A stretch of 64,000 nt of DNA from Streptomyces sp. NBC_01016 (GTDB lineage Bacteria > Actinomycetota > Actinomycetes > Streptomycetales > Streptomycetaceae): positions 620,001-684,000 of the forward strand of contig NZ_JAPEOQ010000001.1 of NCBI RefSeq assembly GCF_026341035.1, read 5' to 3'. Made by a program: the position numbers and the translations under genes. Positions 17,993 through 26,085 of the stretch are shown piece by piece (within the stretch, counting starts at the first letter, position 1; the number at the start of each line of letters is the position of its first letter). The notes below the pieces were generated by a model. That model did no database searches. It was not told the DNA's origin and saw only the letters and a program-made list of their open reading frames with translations.

Positions 17993-18628
17993 ATGAAGGC
18001 GGGGGGCGCGGCGATCGCCGGGCTCGCCGCCCTCGGGCTGTTCGCCGGGGGCCTCGCGGCATGCTCGACCGGAGGCACCGGCGCCCGTGACGAGGGCCCC
18101 GCCCGCACGGACCCGGTCGGGTCGACGGCGGCGGGCAACGCGAGCCCCTCGGCCTCCGCCTCACCGAGCGCCCCGAGCACCACCCAAGCGGTGCGGCTGG
18201 TCAAGCAGGACCCGAAGGTGAGCGCGGACATCAAGCGCGACCTGAAGCCGTGCGTGGCGGACGAGTACCCGGTCGACGTGAGCTACGGAACGCTGACGGG
18301 CAGCTCCCGCAGCGACGTCGTGGTCAACGTGATGACCTGCGGAGACGCGGTCGGCATCGGCACGTACGTGTATCGCGACGAGGACGGCACGTACAAGAAT
18401 GTCTTCAGGGACGAGGAGCCCCCGGTGTACGCGGAGATCGACCGGGGTGATCTCGTGGTAACCAAGCAGGTGTACGAAAAGGGTGACTCGGTCGCCTCAC
18501 CGTCGGGCGAGGAGATCCTCACGTACCGATGGAGCGGCCACGGATTCGCCCAGGAGAGCCGCACGCACAACGATTACAGCAACGCGGTGGACGGGGCGAG
18601 CCCCGCGCCTTCGGACGACGGCGGCTGA
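17993..18628 (+). CDS. cseA: CseA lipoprotein, negative modulator of the SigE system
   Basis: Starting at 17993 gives a textbook lipoprotein signal, MKAGGAAIAGLAALGLFAGG, with lipobox LAAC (Cys24), then a Ser/Pro/Ala linker and a mature domain of about 140 residues with two cysteines (LKPCVADE, VMTCGD). In S. coelicolor CseA is a surface lipoprotein whose loss raises sigE expression. The frame stays open upstream through the 21-bp repeats to about 17858, so a form with a 45-residue Arg-rich extension is possible. Neither start has a good Shine-Dalgarno. cseB follows after 24 bp. Confidence 0.85.
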   Translation: MKAGGAAIAGLAALGLFAGGLAACSTGGTGARDEGPARTDPVGSTAAGNASPSASASPSAPSTTQAVRLVKQDPKVSADIKRDLKPCVADEYPVDVSYGTLTGSSRSDVVVNVMTCGDAVGIGTYVYRDEDGTYKNVFRDEEPPVYAEIDRGDLVVTKQVYEKGDSVASPSGEEILTYRWSGHGFAQESRTHNDYSNAVDGASPAPSDDGG

Positions 18629-18652
18629 GACACGTGGTGGAGGAGAGAACGG

Positions 18653-19390
18653 ATGGCCGGCATGGGCGGTGAACGCAAGGGCGAGCCGACGCACGTCCTG
18701 TTCGTCGAGGACGACGACGTCATCCGCGAGGCCACCCAGCTGGCCCTGGAGCGCGACGGTTTCGTGGTCACCGCGATGCCGGACGGGCTCGCGGGCCTGG
18801 AGGCGTTCCGGTCGAACCGACCGGACATCGCGCTGCTCGACGTGATGGTGCCGGGGCTGGACGGGGTCTCCCTGTGCCGCCGCATCCGCGACGAGTCGAC
18901 GGTTCCGGTGATCATGCTCTCCGCGCGCGCGGACTCCATCGACGTCGTGCTCGGCCTGGAGGCCGGGGCGGACGACTACGTGACGAAGCCGTTCGACGGG
19001 GCGGTGCTCGTGGCCAGGATCCGCGCCGTGCTGCGCCGCTTCGGGCACGCGGGCGGCGCCGCGGCCGCCTCCGGTGCGGCCGAGGAGAGCCTCGCGCCCG
19101 ACCACGGGGCGCTGCGCTTCGGCGACCTGGAGATCGACACGGACGGCATGGAGGTCCGCAAGGGCGGGGAGCCGGTGGCCCTGACGCCCACCGAGATGCG
19201 CCTGCTGCTCGAGTTCTCCTCCGCGCCCGGCTCCGTACTGTCCCGCGACAAGCTCCTGGAGCGCGTGTGGGACTACGGCTGGGGCGGCGACACCCGCGTC
19301 GTCGACGTCCATGTGCAGCGGCTGCGTACGAAGATCGGCCAGGACCGGATCGAGACGGTCCGCGGCTTCGGCTACAAGCTCAAGGCCTGA
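18653..19390 (+). CDS. cseB: CseB, OmpR-family response regulator
   Basis: The 245-residue protein has a receiver with acidic FVEDDD, phospho-acceptor Asp63 (IALLDVMVPGLDG) and Lys in YVTKPFDG. An Ala-rich linker leads to a winged-helix domain (LTPTEMRLLLEFSSAPGSVLSRDKLLERVWDYG...VDVHVQRLRTKIG). In S. coelicolor CseB, phosphorylated by CseC, activates the sigE promoter. The gene is in the operon between cseA and cseC, with cseC starting 8 bp after the stop. Confidence 0.95.
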   Translation: MAGMGGERKGEPTHVLFVEDDDVIREATQLALERDGFVVTAMPDGLAGLEAFRSNRPDIALLDVMVPGLDGVSLCRRIRDESTVPVIMLSARADSIDVVLGLEAGADDYVTKPFDGAVLVARIRAVLRRFGHAGGAAAASGAAEESLAPDHGALRFGDLEIDTDGMEVRKGGEPVALTPTEMRLLLEFSSAPGSVLSRDKLLERVWDYGWGGDTRVVDVHVQRLRTKIGQDRIETVRGFGYKLKA

Positions 19391-19398
19391 CCGGGCTG

Positions 19399-20976
19399 AT
19401 GGGACTTGCGCGTATGAGGAAGGGCACCACGGGGACCGGGTCGGAGACCAAGTCGGCGACTTCCGCTTCGGCGTCTACCGCGTCGGCGACTTCCGCTTCG
19501 GCGTCTACCGCGTCGGCGACTTCCGCTTCGGCGTCCGCCGTCCCGGCGCCGCGCGTCACGGGTACGTCGGGTGCCCCTGGCGCCACAGGTGCCGCGAAGA
19601 AGTCGGCCGCCGCCGGGACCTCGGCCGGCGCCCGGAAATCCGCCCGCTCCTGGATCCCGCACGGCCTGAGGACCGGCGTGCGCTGGAAGATCAGCGTCGC
19701 CATCGCCTTCGTGGGCGCACTCGTCGCCGTCGCGCTCAGCCTCGTCGTGCACAACGCGGCCCGCGTCTCGATGCTGGACAACGCGCGGGACGTCCAGGAC
19801 GAGCGGATCCAGTTCGTGCAGCGGCAGTACGAGGCGCGCGGCGGCAATCTGCCCGTCGGCTTCAAGGTGGACGACCCGGCGCTCCCGCCCGACCTGCGCG
19901 CGAAGGCCCGCGAGGGCCGCCGCGTCACCTACGTGTCGGAGTCGGCCAGCGGCGTCCCCGACATCTGGGCCGCGGTCCCGCTCAGCAACGGCGGGATCCT
20001 CTCGGTGCACACCCGGTTCGCCGACCGCAGCGCCACCGTGATGAAGGACCTCGACAAGGCGCTGCTCATCGGCTCGATCTCCGTTGTGCTCGGCGGCAGC
20101 GCGCTCGGCGTCCTCATCGGCGGCCAGCTCTCCCGCCGGCTGCGCAAGGCGGCGAGCGCGGCCCGCGATGTCGCGGCCGGCCAGAGCGACGTCCGCGTCC
20201 GCCGCGCCATCGGCGGTGTCGTACTCGACGAGACGGACGATCTCGCGCAGGCCGTCGACGCGATGGCCGACGCCCTGAAGCAGCGCCTGGAGGCCGAGCG
20301 CCGGGTCACCGCCGACATCGCGCACGAGCTGCGCACGCCGGTCACCGGGCTGCTCACCGCCGCCGAACTGCTGCCTCCCGGGCGGCCCAGCGAACTCGTC
20401 AAGGACCGCGCGCAGGCGATGCGTACGCTCGTCGAGGACGTCCTGGAAGTGGCCCGGCTCGACAGCGCCGCCGAGCGGGCCGAGCTGCAGGACATCATGC
20501 TCGGCGAGTTCGTGGAGCGCCGGATCGCGGCCCGCGCGGGCGACGGCGTCACCGTCCGGGTGATCCACGAGTCCGAGGTGACGACGGACCCGCGCCGCCT
20601 GGAGCGCATCCTCCTCAACCTGCTGGCCAACGCCTCCAAGCACGCCCGCCCACCCATCGAGGTCAGCGTCGAGGGCCGGGTGCTCCGGGTGCGCGACCAC
20701 GGCCCCGGTTTCCCGGAGGAGCTCCTGGAGGAAGGGCCGAGCCGCTTCCGCACCGGCGCCGCCGACCGCGCGGGGCACGGCCACGGCCTGGGCCTGACGA
20801 TCGCGGCGGGCCAGGCCCGGGTGCTCGGCGCCCGCCTCACGTTCCGCAACATCCGCCCGCAGGGAGCGGACCACGACGCCCCCGCCGAGGGCGCCGTGGC
20901 AGTGCTGTGGCTCCCGGAACACGCACCGACGAACACGGGAAGCTTCCCGATGGTGCGCCTGCCGGGCGGCAAGTGA
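19399..20976 (+). CDS. cseC: CseC, sensor histidine kinase of the envelope-stress system
   Basis: From ATG 19399 (19414 is an alternative) the protein has 525 residues. There is an unusual N-terminal tail of about 90 residues, Ala/Ser/Thr-rich and repeat-built. A membrane helix lies at 98-118, an extracytoplasmic sensor of about 100 residues follows, then a helix at 222-242, HAMP, HisKA with His309 (DIAHELRTPVTGL) and HATPase (NLLANASKHA, DHGPGFPEE, GHGLGLTIA). CseC senses envelope damage and phosphorylates CseB in S. coelicolor. The cytoplasmic tail is not needed for catalysis. Confidence 0.95.
   Translation: MGLARMRKGTTGTGSETKSATSASASTASATSASASTASATSASASAVPAPRVTGTSGAPGATGAAKKSAAAGTSAGARKSARSWIPHGLRTGVRWKISVAIAFVGALVAVALSLVVHNAARVSMLDNARDVQDERIQFVQRQYEARGGNLPVGFKVDDPALPPDLRAKAREGRRVTYVSESASGVPDIWAAVPLSNGGILSVHTRFADRSATVMKDLDKALLIGSISVVLGGSALGVLIGGQLSRRLRKAASAARDVAAGQSDVRVRRAIGGVVLDETDDLAQAVDAMADALKQRLEAERRVTADIAHELRTPVTGLLTAAELLPPGRPSELVKDRAQAMRTLVEDVLEVARLDSAAERAELQDIMLGEFVERRIAARAGDGVTVRVIHESEVTTDPRRLERILLNLLANASKHARPPIEVSVEGRVLRVRDHGPGFPEELLEEGPSRFRTGAADRAGHGHGLGLTIAAGQARVLGARLTFRNIRPQGADHDAPAEGAVAVLWLPEHAPTNTGSFPMVRLPGGK
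19453..19535 (+). repeat. 30-bp tandem repeat in the cseC N-terminal coding region
   Basis: Two perfect 30-bp copies (19453-19482, 19483-19512) and a 23-base partial (19513-19535). The period is ten codons, encoding repeated ASATSASAST. Identical copies imply a recent duplication or active slippage. Confidence 0.9.
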
Positions 20977-21057
20977 GCCCCGGCTCCGGCCGGCTCTCCT
21001 CGCTCTCCCCTGTCGTACGCACGTGAGCCCCGACCCCGGTCAACTTCCCTGTCGTAC
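20973..21057. repeat. Imperfect duplication spanning the cseC and tetR gene ends
   Basis: GTGAGCCCCG begins two related blocks at 20973 and 21023. Both end in CCCTGTCGTAC. The first contains the cseC stop and the second the stop of the convergent tetR gene. Confidence 0.65.
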
Positions 21058-21621
21058 AAGGGAGTCCGCGAGTCGTACCGCCTCCACCTCGCCCAACGGC
21101 GCGTGCCCCAGCAGGAATCGGTACCAGAAGACTCCGTAGACCTGGTCCACCATCAGCTCCACGTCGCAGTCCTCCGCCAGCTCGCCGCGCTCCCGTCCCC
21201 GCTCCAGTACCTCGCGCAGCGCGGCCCGCCGCGCCCCCGTGAACTCCCGCATCAGATCGGCCAGATGAGGATCGTTCGCGGCCTCCCGTACGAGCGTGCG
21301 CAGGGCCGGGGCGACCGGGTCCCGCTGGGCCCCCGCGAACGTCGCGGCGACCACCGCCCGCAGGTCCCCGCGCAGCGCGCCGGAGTCGGGAGCGGGCACC
21401 TCCGCGTCGGCGCGGTCCGTGAGCGCGTCGAGGAGCACCGCACCCTTCGAGGGCCACCACCGGTACAGCGTCTGCTTGCCGACGCCGGCCTCCTTCGCGA
21501 TGGCGTCCACGCTCACCGCCGCGCCGTCCGCGTCCGCGAGCAGCCGCAGGGCGGCGTCGAGGACGGCGCGGCGCGCCTCCTCGTTGCGCCGGCGTCCGGT
21601 GTGGGCGCGCTCTGGGGGCAT
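21040..21621 (-). CDS. TetR-family regulator, divergent from the SDR gene
   Basis: The 193-residue protein starts MPPERAHTG. The TetR helix-turn-helix lies at about 12-60 (AVLDAALRLLADADGAAVSVDAIAKEAGVGKQTLYRWWPSKGAVLLDAL). The C-terminal domain is of the TetR_C_16-like type (TLVREAANDPHLADLMREFTGARR). Two near-identical palindromes sit between its start and the divergent SDR gene, a standard autoregulated pair. The longer frame to 21750 would run through both palindromes and is rejected. Confidence 0.92.
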   Translation of the reverse strand: MPPERAHTGRRRNEEARRAVLDAALRLLADADGAAVSVDAIAKEAGVGKQTLYRWWPSKGAVLLDALTDRADAEVPAPDSGALRGDLRAVVAATFAGAQRDPVAPALRTLVREAANDPHLADLMREFTGARRAALREVLERGRERGELAEDCDVELMVDQVYGVFWYRFLLGHAPLGEVEAVRLADSLVRQGS

Positions 21622-21690
21622 GCGACTCACCTTCTCCGTACGAGATACGAGATACGGGAGTTCCGGCGACCTTTCCGCCGGGAACCTCTT

Positions 21691-21744
21691 GACGAGACTG
21701 CGGGTCTCGGCAACACTCACTCTATCGAGACCGGCGGTCTCGTC
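21691..21744. promoter_or_regulatory. Twin TetR operators between tetR and the SDR gene
   Basis: Two 17-bp palindromes of consensus CGAGACYGSSGGTCTCG lie at 21693-21709 and 21726-21742. They are 33 bp apart centre to centre (about three helical turns), so two dimers would bind the same face. They cover the space where both divergent promoters should lie. Confidence 0.8.
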
Positions 21745-21785
21745 AACCACCCAGGGAACTCCGGGACCAAGAGGACAGGGTCACC

Positions 21786-22529
21786 ATGACTGCTGCAACA
21801 CCCTCCGGCACACCCACCCACACCGTCGTCATGGGCGGCAGCTCCGGCATCGGCGAGGCCACCGCCGCGCTGTTCGCCGCACAGGGCGCCGAGGTCACCA
21901 TCACCGGCCGCGATCGGGCCAAGCTCGACGAGGCGGCCGCGCGGATCGGCGGCAAGACCACCACGTACCGCATGGACGCCACCGATCAGGGCGACATCGA
22001 GGCCTTCTTCGCCACCACGGCGCCCGTGGACCACCTCGTCGTCGCGGTGAGCGGCGCGGCGGGCAGCGGCCCGTTCGCCGACCTGGACCTCGACGACCTG
22101 GCGCACGGCTTCGACGCCAAGTTCTGGCCCCACCTGCGCATCCTGAAGGCGGCGCTGCCGCGGCTGACCGAGCACGCGTCGATCACCCTCATCACGGCGG
22201 CCTCTGCCCGCGCGGCCTTCCCCGGCACCTCGGGCCTGGCCGCGATCAACGGCGCGCTGGAGGCGATGATCCCGCCGCTCGCCGTCGAGCTCGCCCCGCG
22301 CCGGATCAACGCCGTATCGCCCGGCGTCATCGACACCCCTTGGTGGGGCCGGGTCCCCGAGGAGCAGCGCAAGGAGCTGTTCGCGGGGCTCGCGGCGACC
22401 ACGCCTGTGGGCCGCGTCGGCCGCCCCGAGGAAGTGGCACAGGCCATCAACTCCCTTGCCACGAACGGGTTCCTCACCGGCGTGGTCCTGGACTGCACCG
22501 GCGGGGCGAACCTGCCGACCGGCCGCTGA
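21786..22529 (+). CDS. Atypical short-chain dehydrogenase/reductase lacking the catalytic Tyr and Lys
   Basis: The 247-residue SDR fold has the cofactor motif GGSSGIGEATA (17-27), an Arg in TGRDRAK suggesting NADP, SGAAG and the C-terminal GGANLP. Where classical SDRs have Y-x3-K the sequence reads GLAAINGALEA: Leu replaces Tyr and Asn replaces Lys. The Ser loop (ITAASA) remains. It may be a divergent-SDR enzyme or a cofactor-binding sensor. AGGACAGGG precedes the ATG. It is regulated by the divergent TetR through two operators. Confidence 0.88.
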   Translation: MTAATPSGTPTHTVVMGGSSGIGEATAALFAAQGAEVTITGRDRAKLDEAAARIGGKTTTYRMDATDQGDIEAFFATTAPVDHLVVAVSGAAGSGPFADLDLDDLAHGFDAKFWPHLRILKAALPRLTEHASITLITAASARAAFPGTSGLAAINGALEAMIPPLAVELAPRRINAVSPGVIDTPWWGRVPEEQRKELFAGLAATTPVGRVGRPEEVAQAINSLATNGFLTGVVLDCTGGANLPTGR

Positions 22530-22545
22530 ACCGCACCCCACGACA

Positions 22546-22583
22546 GAGCGGTCCCCGGCGCCGTAGGACACCGGGGGCCGCTC
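22546..22583. terminator. Terminator between the SDR and MFS genes
   Basis: A 13-bp stem with one G-U pair (22546-22558 with 22571-22583) and a 12-base loop lies between convergent genes. Confidence 0.7.
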
Positions 22584-22602
22584 GAACCGATCGGAGCCGG
22601 GG

Positions 22603-24207
22603 TCAGCCGGACTTCACCGCGGCCTCATCGCTCGGCACGGCGTCCTCGGGGCCGGGAGTCGGCGCGGCGCCCCGCAGCACGACCTCCTTGACGAAGACCG
22701 CCGCGAGCAGCGAGCCGAGGGCCACCACGGAGCCCAGCAGGAACGCGGAGTGCGTGCCGGAGGAGACCGCGAACTGGTAGGCCTCCCGCGCCTGTTCCGG
22801 CAGCTTCGCCAGGCTCGCCGCGTCCAACTGCGCCGACTGCTCGGTGACCTTCCCGCCGAGCGCCCCGGCCTTCTCCGCCATGACGTCCTGCACCCGGTTG
22901 TTGAACAGCGCGCCCATGATGGCGACGCCGAACGACGAGCCGAGGGTCCGGAACAGGGTGGTGGACGAGGACGCGACGCCCATGTCCTTCATCTCTACGC
23001 TGTTCTGCGCGACCAGCATCGTGATCTGCATCAGGCAGCCCATCCCGGCGCCGAGCACGGCCATGTAGAGCCCGGACGTGAATCGCGAGGTCTGGGTGTC
23101 CATCTGCGCGAGCAGGAACAGACCGGTGATCATCAGGACGCTGCCCGCCACCGGGAACACCTTGTACTTGCCGGTGTTGGTGGTGACCCGGCCCGCGATC
23201 AGCGAGACGACCATCATCGCGAGCAGCATCGGAAGCAGCAGCAGACCGGAGTTGGTCGCGGACGCGCCCTGCACGGACTGCTGGTACAGCGGCAGGAAGA
23301 GCACCGCGCCGAACATCACGAAGCCGGTGATGAAGCCGATCACGGACATCAGCGTGAAGTTGCGGTTGCGGAAGATGTGCAGCGGCACGATCGGCTCGGA
23401 GGCCCTGGTCTGCGAGAACACGAACCCGACGAGCGCGGCGACGCCGATCCCGATCAGCTCCATGATCACGGCGGAGTTCCAGGCGTACTCGCTCCCGCCC
23501 CACGTGGTCACGAGCACGATCGAGGTGATGCCGACGGTGAGCAGCGCGGCGCCCAGATAGTCGATGGACCCCCCGGACCGCTTCTTCGGCAGATGCAGCA
23601 CGGCGGTGATCGCCACGAGGGCGAGGATGCCGAGCGGCACGTTGATGTAGAAGGCCCAGCGCCAGCCGAGGTGGTCGGTGAGGGTGCCGCCGACGAGCGG
23701 CCCGCCGATCATGGCGAGCGCCATCACGCCGGCCATCATGCCCTGGTACTTGCCCCGCTCACGGGGCGGAATCAGATCGCCGATGATGGCCATGACCCCG
23801 ACCATCAGACCACCGGCGCCGAGGCCCTGAATGGCTCGGAAGCCGATCAGCTGTCCCATGTCCTGGGCCATTCCGCTGAGCACGGAGCCGAGCAGGAAGA
23901 TCACGATGGAGGTCAGGAAGGCGCCCTTCCTGCCGTACATGTCGCCGATCTTCCCCCAGAGCGGCGTGGAGGCGGCGGTCGCGAGCGTGTACGCGGTGAC
24001 GACCCACGACAAGTGCTCGAGCCCGCCCAGCTCGCCGACGATGGTGGGCATCGCGGTGCCCACGATCATGTTGTCGAGCATGGCCAGCAACATGGCGAGC
24101 ATCAGCGCGAGCAGCACGACCCGTACGCTGCGCGGCTGTTTCACCGACGACTGATCCGATCGATCCGATTGATCCGCTGTCGCGGGCTGTGCCGCCGCCT
24201 GTGTCAT
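22603..24207 (-). CDS. MFS multidrug efflux transporter, DHA2 (EmrB/QacA) family
   Basis: From ATG 24207 this is a 534-residue protein with 14 predicted membrane helices. It shows DHA2 signatures: LDNMIVGTAMPTI in helix 1 (motif D1), WGKIGDMYGRKG (motif A) and GPLVGGTLTDHLGWRWAFYINVPLG (motif C and beyond). Family members export drugs with proton influx. An in-frame GTG at 24216 abuts the Shine-Dalgarno and is rejected. A promoter TTGACG, 18 bp, TACTTT (24301 to 24272) overlaps the TetR operator, so the divergent TetR probably represses it. Confidence 0.93.
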   Translation of the reverse strand: MTQAAAQPATADQSDRSDQSSVKQPRSVRVVLLALMLAMLLAMLDNMIVGTAMPTIVGELGGLEHLSWVVTAYTLATAASTPLWGKIGDMYGRKGAFLTSIVIFLLGSVLSGMAQDMGQLIGFRAIQGLGAGGLMVGVMAIIGDLIPPRERGKYQGMMAGVMALAMIGGPLVGGTLTDHLGWRWAFYINVPLGILALVAITAVLHLPKKRSGGSIDYLGAALLTVGITSIVLVTTWGGSEYAWNSAVIMELIGIGVAALVGFVFSQTRASEPIVPLHIFRNRNFTLMSVIGFITGFVMFGAVLFLPLYQQSVQGASATNSGLLLLPMLLAMMVVSLIAGRVTTNTGKYKVFPVAGSVLMITGLFLLAQMDTQTSRFTSGLYMAVLGAGMGCLMQITMLVAQNSVEMKDMGVASSSTTLFRTLGSSFGVAIMGALFNNRVQDVMAEKAGALGGKVTEQSAQLDAASLAKLPEQAREAYQFAVSSGTHSAFLLGSVVALGSLLAAVFVKEVVLRGAAPTPGPEDAVPSDEAAVKSG

Positions 24208-24235
24208 GGTCCCCACTCCCCCTGCGTCACCCGGG

Positions 24236-24307
24236 ACTTACTTGTCGCCCGGCTAGTTACCTACAATGGGGAAAGTAGAGCGCCAACTAGCCGGGCGTCA
24301 AGTAAGT
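24236..24307. promoter_or_regulatory. Large inverted-repeat operator between the MFS and tetR genes
   Basis: A 23-bp arm at 24236-24258 pairs with 24285-24307 with one mismatch, 26 bp apart. Each arm also holds an 18-bp imperfect palindrome (ACTTGTCG/CCCGGCTAGT). This looks like two TetR sites in opposite orientation covering both promoters. A TACAAT at 24262-24267 may be the tetR -10. Confidence 0.8.
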
Positions 24308-24349
24308 TTTTTCCCAAGGGCTCGACAAGGGCACGAGAGGCAGCAACCG

Positions 24350-24931
24350 ATGGTCACGGGCAGCAGTAAGCCGCAGCAGCGCCGCGGGGACACCCGCCAG
24401 CGCATTCAGGACGTGACCTTGGAGCTCATCGCCGAGCAGGGCTACGAGAAGACGTCGCTGCGGGAGATCTCCGAGCGCCTCGGTGTGACGAAGGCCGCGC
24501 TCTACTACCACTTCAAGACCAAGGAAGACATCGTCGTCAGCCTGTTCACGGACCTGATGAGGCCGATCGACGACGTGATCGCGTGGGCCGCCGAGCAGCC
24601 GTCGACGCTGGAGGCCAAGCTCGAGATCCTCGGCCACTACTCGGAGGCGCTGGCCCACGCCGCCCCGCTCTTCCGCTTCATGCAGGAGAACCAGGCGACG
24701 ATGCGCGAGCTGAGCATCGGCGAGAACTTCAAGGAGCGGATGACGTCCCTCCTAGACCATCTGCTCCCCGAGCACGTCACGCTGACCGACCGGGTCCGCT
24801 GCTTCAGCGCGCTGTTCTCGATGCACGCCGGAATGTTCGTCCTCAAAGACGTCGAAGGCGACCCCGAGGAGAAGCGCAAGGCCATCCTCGAGGTCGCCTC
24901 CGACCTGGTCACCCGGGCCCATCAGAGCTGA
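24350..24931 (+). CDS. TetR-family regulator of the divergent efflux pump
   Basis: The 193-residue protein from ATG 24350 (GAGAGG upstream) has a TetR helix-turn-helix (IQDVTLELIAEQGYEKTSLREISERLGVTKAALYYHFKTKEDIVVSLF) at about 15-62. A variable effector domain follows. The longer frame starting at 24266 lies inside the operator and is rejected. It is divergent from the MFS gene and is presumably autoregulated. Confidence 0.93.
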   Translation: MVTGSSKPQQRRGDTRQRIQDVTLELIAEQGYEKTSLREISERLGVTKAALYYHFKTKEDIVVSLFTDLMRPIDDVIAWAAEQPSTLEAKLEILGHYSEALAHAAPLFRFMQENQATMRELSIGENFKERMTSLLDHLLPEHVTLTDRVRCFSALFSMHAGMFVLKDVEGDPEEKRKAILEVASDLVTRAHQS

Positions 24932-24953
24932 CGGGCCGACGTGGTGGGCGTCG

Positions 24954-25661
24954 TCAGACGCTCACGCCCTCCTTCTTCAGGAAGGAGACGGGGTTGACCG
25001 CCGAGCCGTAGTCCGCCGTCGTGCGGATCTCGAAGTGCAGGTGCGGGCCGCTGGAGTTGCCGGTGTCGCCGGACAGCGCGATGTGGTCGCCCGTGCCGAC
25101 CGTGTCGCCGACCTTCACGTCGATCTTCGACAGGTGCGCGTACTGCGAGTACGTGCCGTCGCTGTGCTTGATGACGATGGCGTTGCCGTACGCGGCGCCG
25201 TCACCGGCGCCGTTGCCGCCGGCCTTGACGACGGTGCCGCCGTGCACGGCGGAGACATCGGTGCCGACGGGCACGGCGAAGTCCTGGCCGGAGTGGTGAC
25301 CGCTGGCCCACATGGCGCCGCCCTGCGAGTAACCGGCGGAGAGTTCGTAGTCCTTGACCGGGTCGATCCAGGACTTGGCCTTCTTCTCCTCGGCCGCCTT
25401 CTTCTTGGCCTCGGCGGCCTTCTTCTTCGCCTCGGCCTCCTTCTTCGCCTTCGCGGCGTTGTCGGCGGCCTTGGCCTGGGCGGTGGCCTGGGCCTCGACG
25501 GAGGAGGAGGCGATACCGGGGAGGGCGGTGGCGTCTGCGGAGTCGGCGACCGCGGCCCCGGTCCCGAGCAGCGCCGACACTCCGAATCCGGCGGCCACGA
25601 CGGCGGCACGCTTGCGGAGCATCGACGTACCGGGGCGGTGGGACTGGGTGCGCTTCGACAT
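24954..25661 (-). CDS. Secreted M23 metallopeptidase (cell-wall hydrolase)
   Basis: This 235-residue precursor has a signal peptide (MLRKRAAVVAAGFGVSALLG, cleavage near AVADSA). A coiled, almost pure Ala/Lys/Glu linker follows (KKEAEAKKKAAEAKKKAAEE). The M23 domain has the zinc-site motifs GHHSGQDF (H-x3-D) and GPHLHFEIR (H-x-H). Family members cut peptidoglycan cross-bridges. Start 25661 has GAGAGG nine bases upstream; 25688 is an alternative. It converges with tetR (22-bp gap), and its long leader is described separately. Confidence 0.93.
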   Translation of the reverse strand: MSKRTQSHRPGTSMLRKRAAVVAAGFGVSALLGTGAAVADSADATALPGIASSSVEAQATAQAKAADNAAKAKKEAEAKKKAAEAKKKAAEEKKAKSWIDPVKDYELSAGYSQGGAMWASGHHSGQDFAVPVGTDVSAVHGGTVVKAGGNGAGDGAAYGNAIVIKHSDGTYSQYAHLSKIDVKVGDTVGTGDHIALSGDTGNSSGPHLHFEIRTTADYGSAVNPVSFLKKEGVSV

Positions 25662-26085
25662 ATGGGCAGACCTCTCGAACTGGGACATGAAGGGGCCCGG
25701 CGCACTGCCTCGTGCTGCCGGGCCGGCCATCCCTTGGTAACCCCACCGCCCATCACCACCCAAAACGCCCATCTACGACATGTCCTCGTAGACCCACCCC
25801 GAGGGTCGTTCCGACCGGACCGCCGCCAGGCCGGGACGAAAGACGCCCGATTTATGCCCTCATCCCTGGTTTAAGCCCACTTCATCGCCGTACGCCCGGA
25901 CCGGGCGGGCACACCTCTCCAACCAAACAGACAAATCACCAGAACCCCTCAACCGCGTAACGACCTACCCAGACCACCCTCATCCCACTATTTCCGTTAG
26001 TACGTGACGCACGTCCTGTGCGGCAAGTCACCGACCGGCAAGATCCAACCCCCCGCGGATGTGACCGGGGCTACGCTCCCGAACC
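25662..26085. other. 424-bp intergenic region: structured leader of the M23 gene and NACHT promoter side
   Basis: Three successive hairpins are seen on the minus strand upstream of the M23 gene. They are a 5-bp stem with loop GAA (25804-25816), a 6-bp stem (25773-25791) and a 12-bp GC stem with a one-base bulge (25694-25724), ending 33 bases before the ATG. They suggest a structured 5' leader. I looked for the conserved c-di-AMP riboswitch core (GGGUGAAUC) and did not find it. The right side (about 25880-26085) is less GC-rich than its surroundings. No Shine-Dalgarno precedes the NACHT ATG, so its mRNA may be leaderless. No gene is supported here. Confidence 0.5.

Noticed and set aside
25662..25880. 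c-di-AMP (ydaO-type) riboswitch before the M23 gene
   Set aside because: Expected from the gene class, but the conserved GGGUGAAUC-like core was not found on the minus strand.
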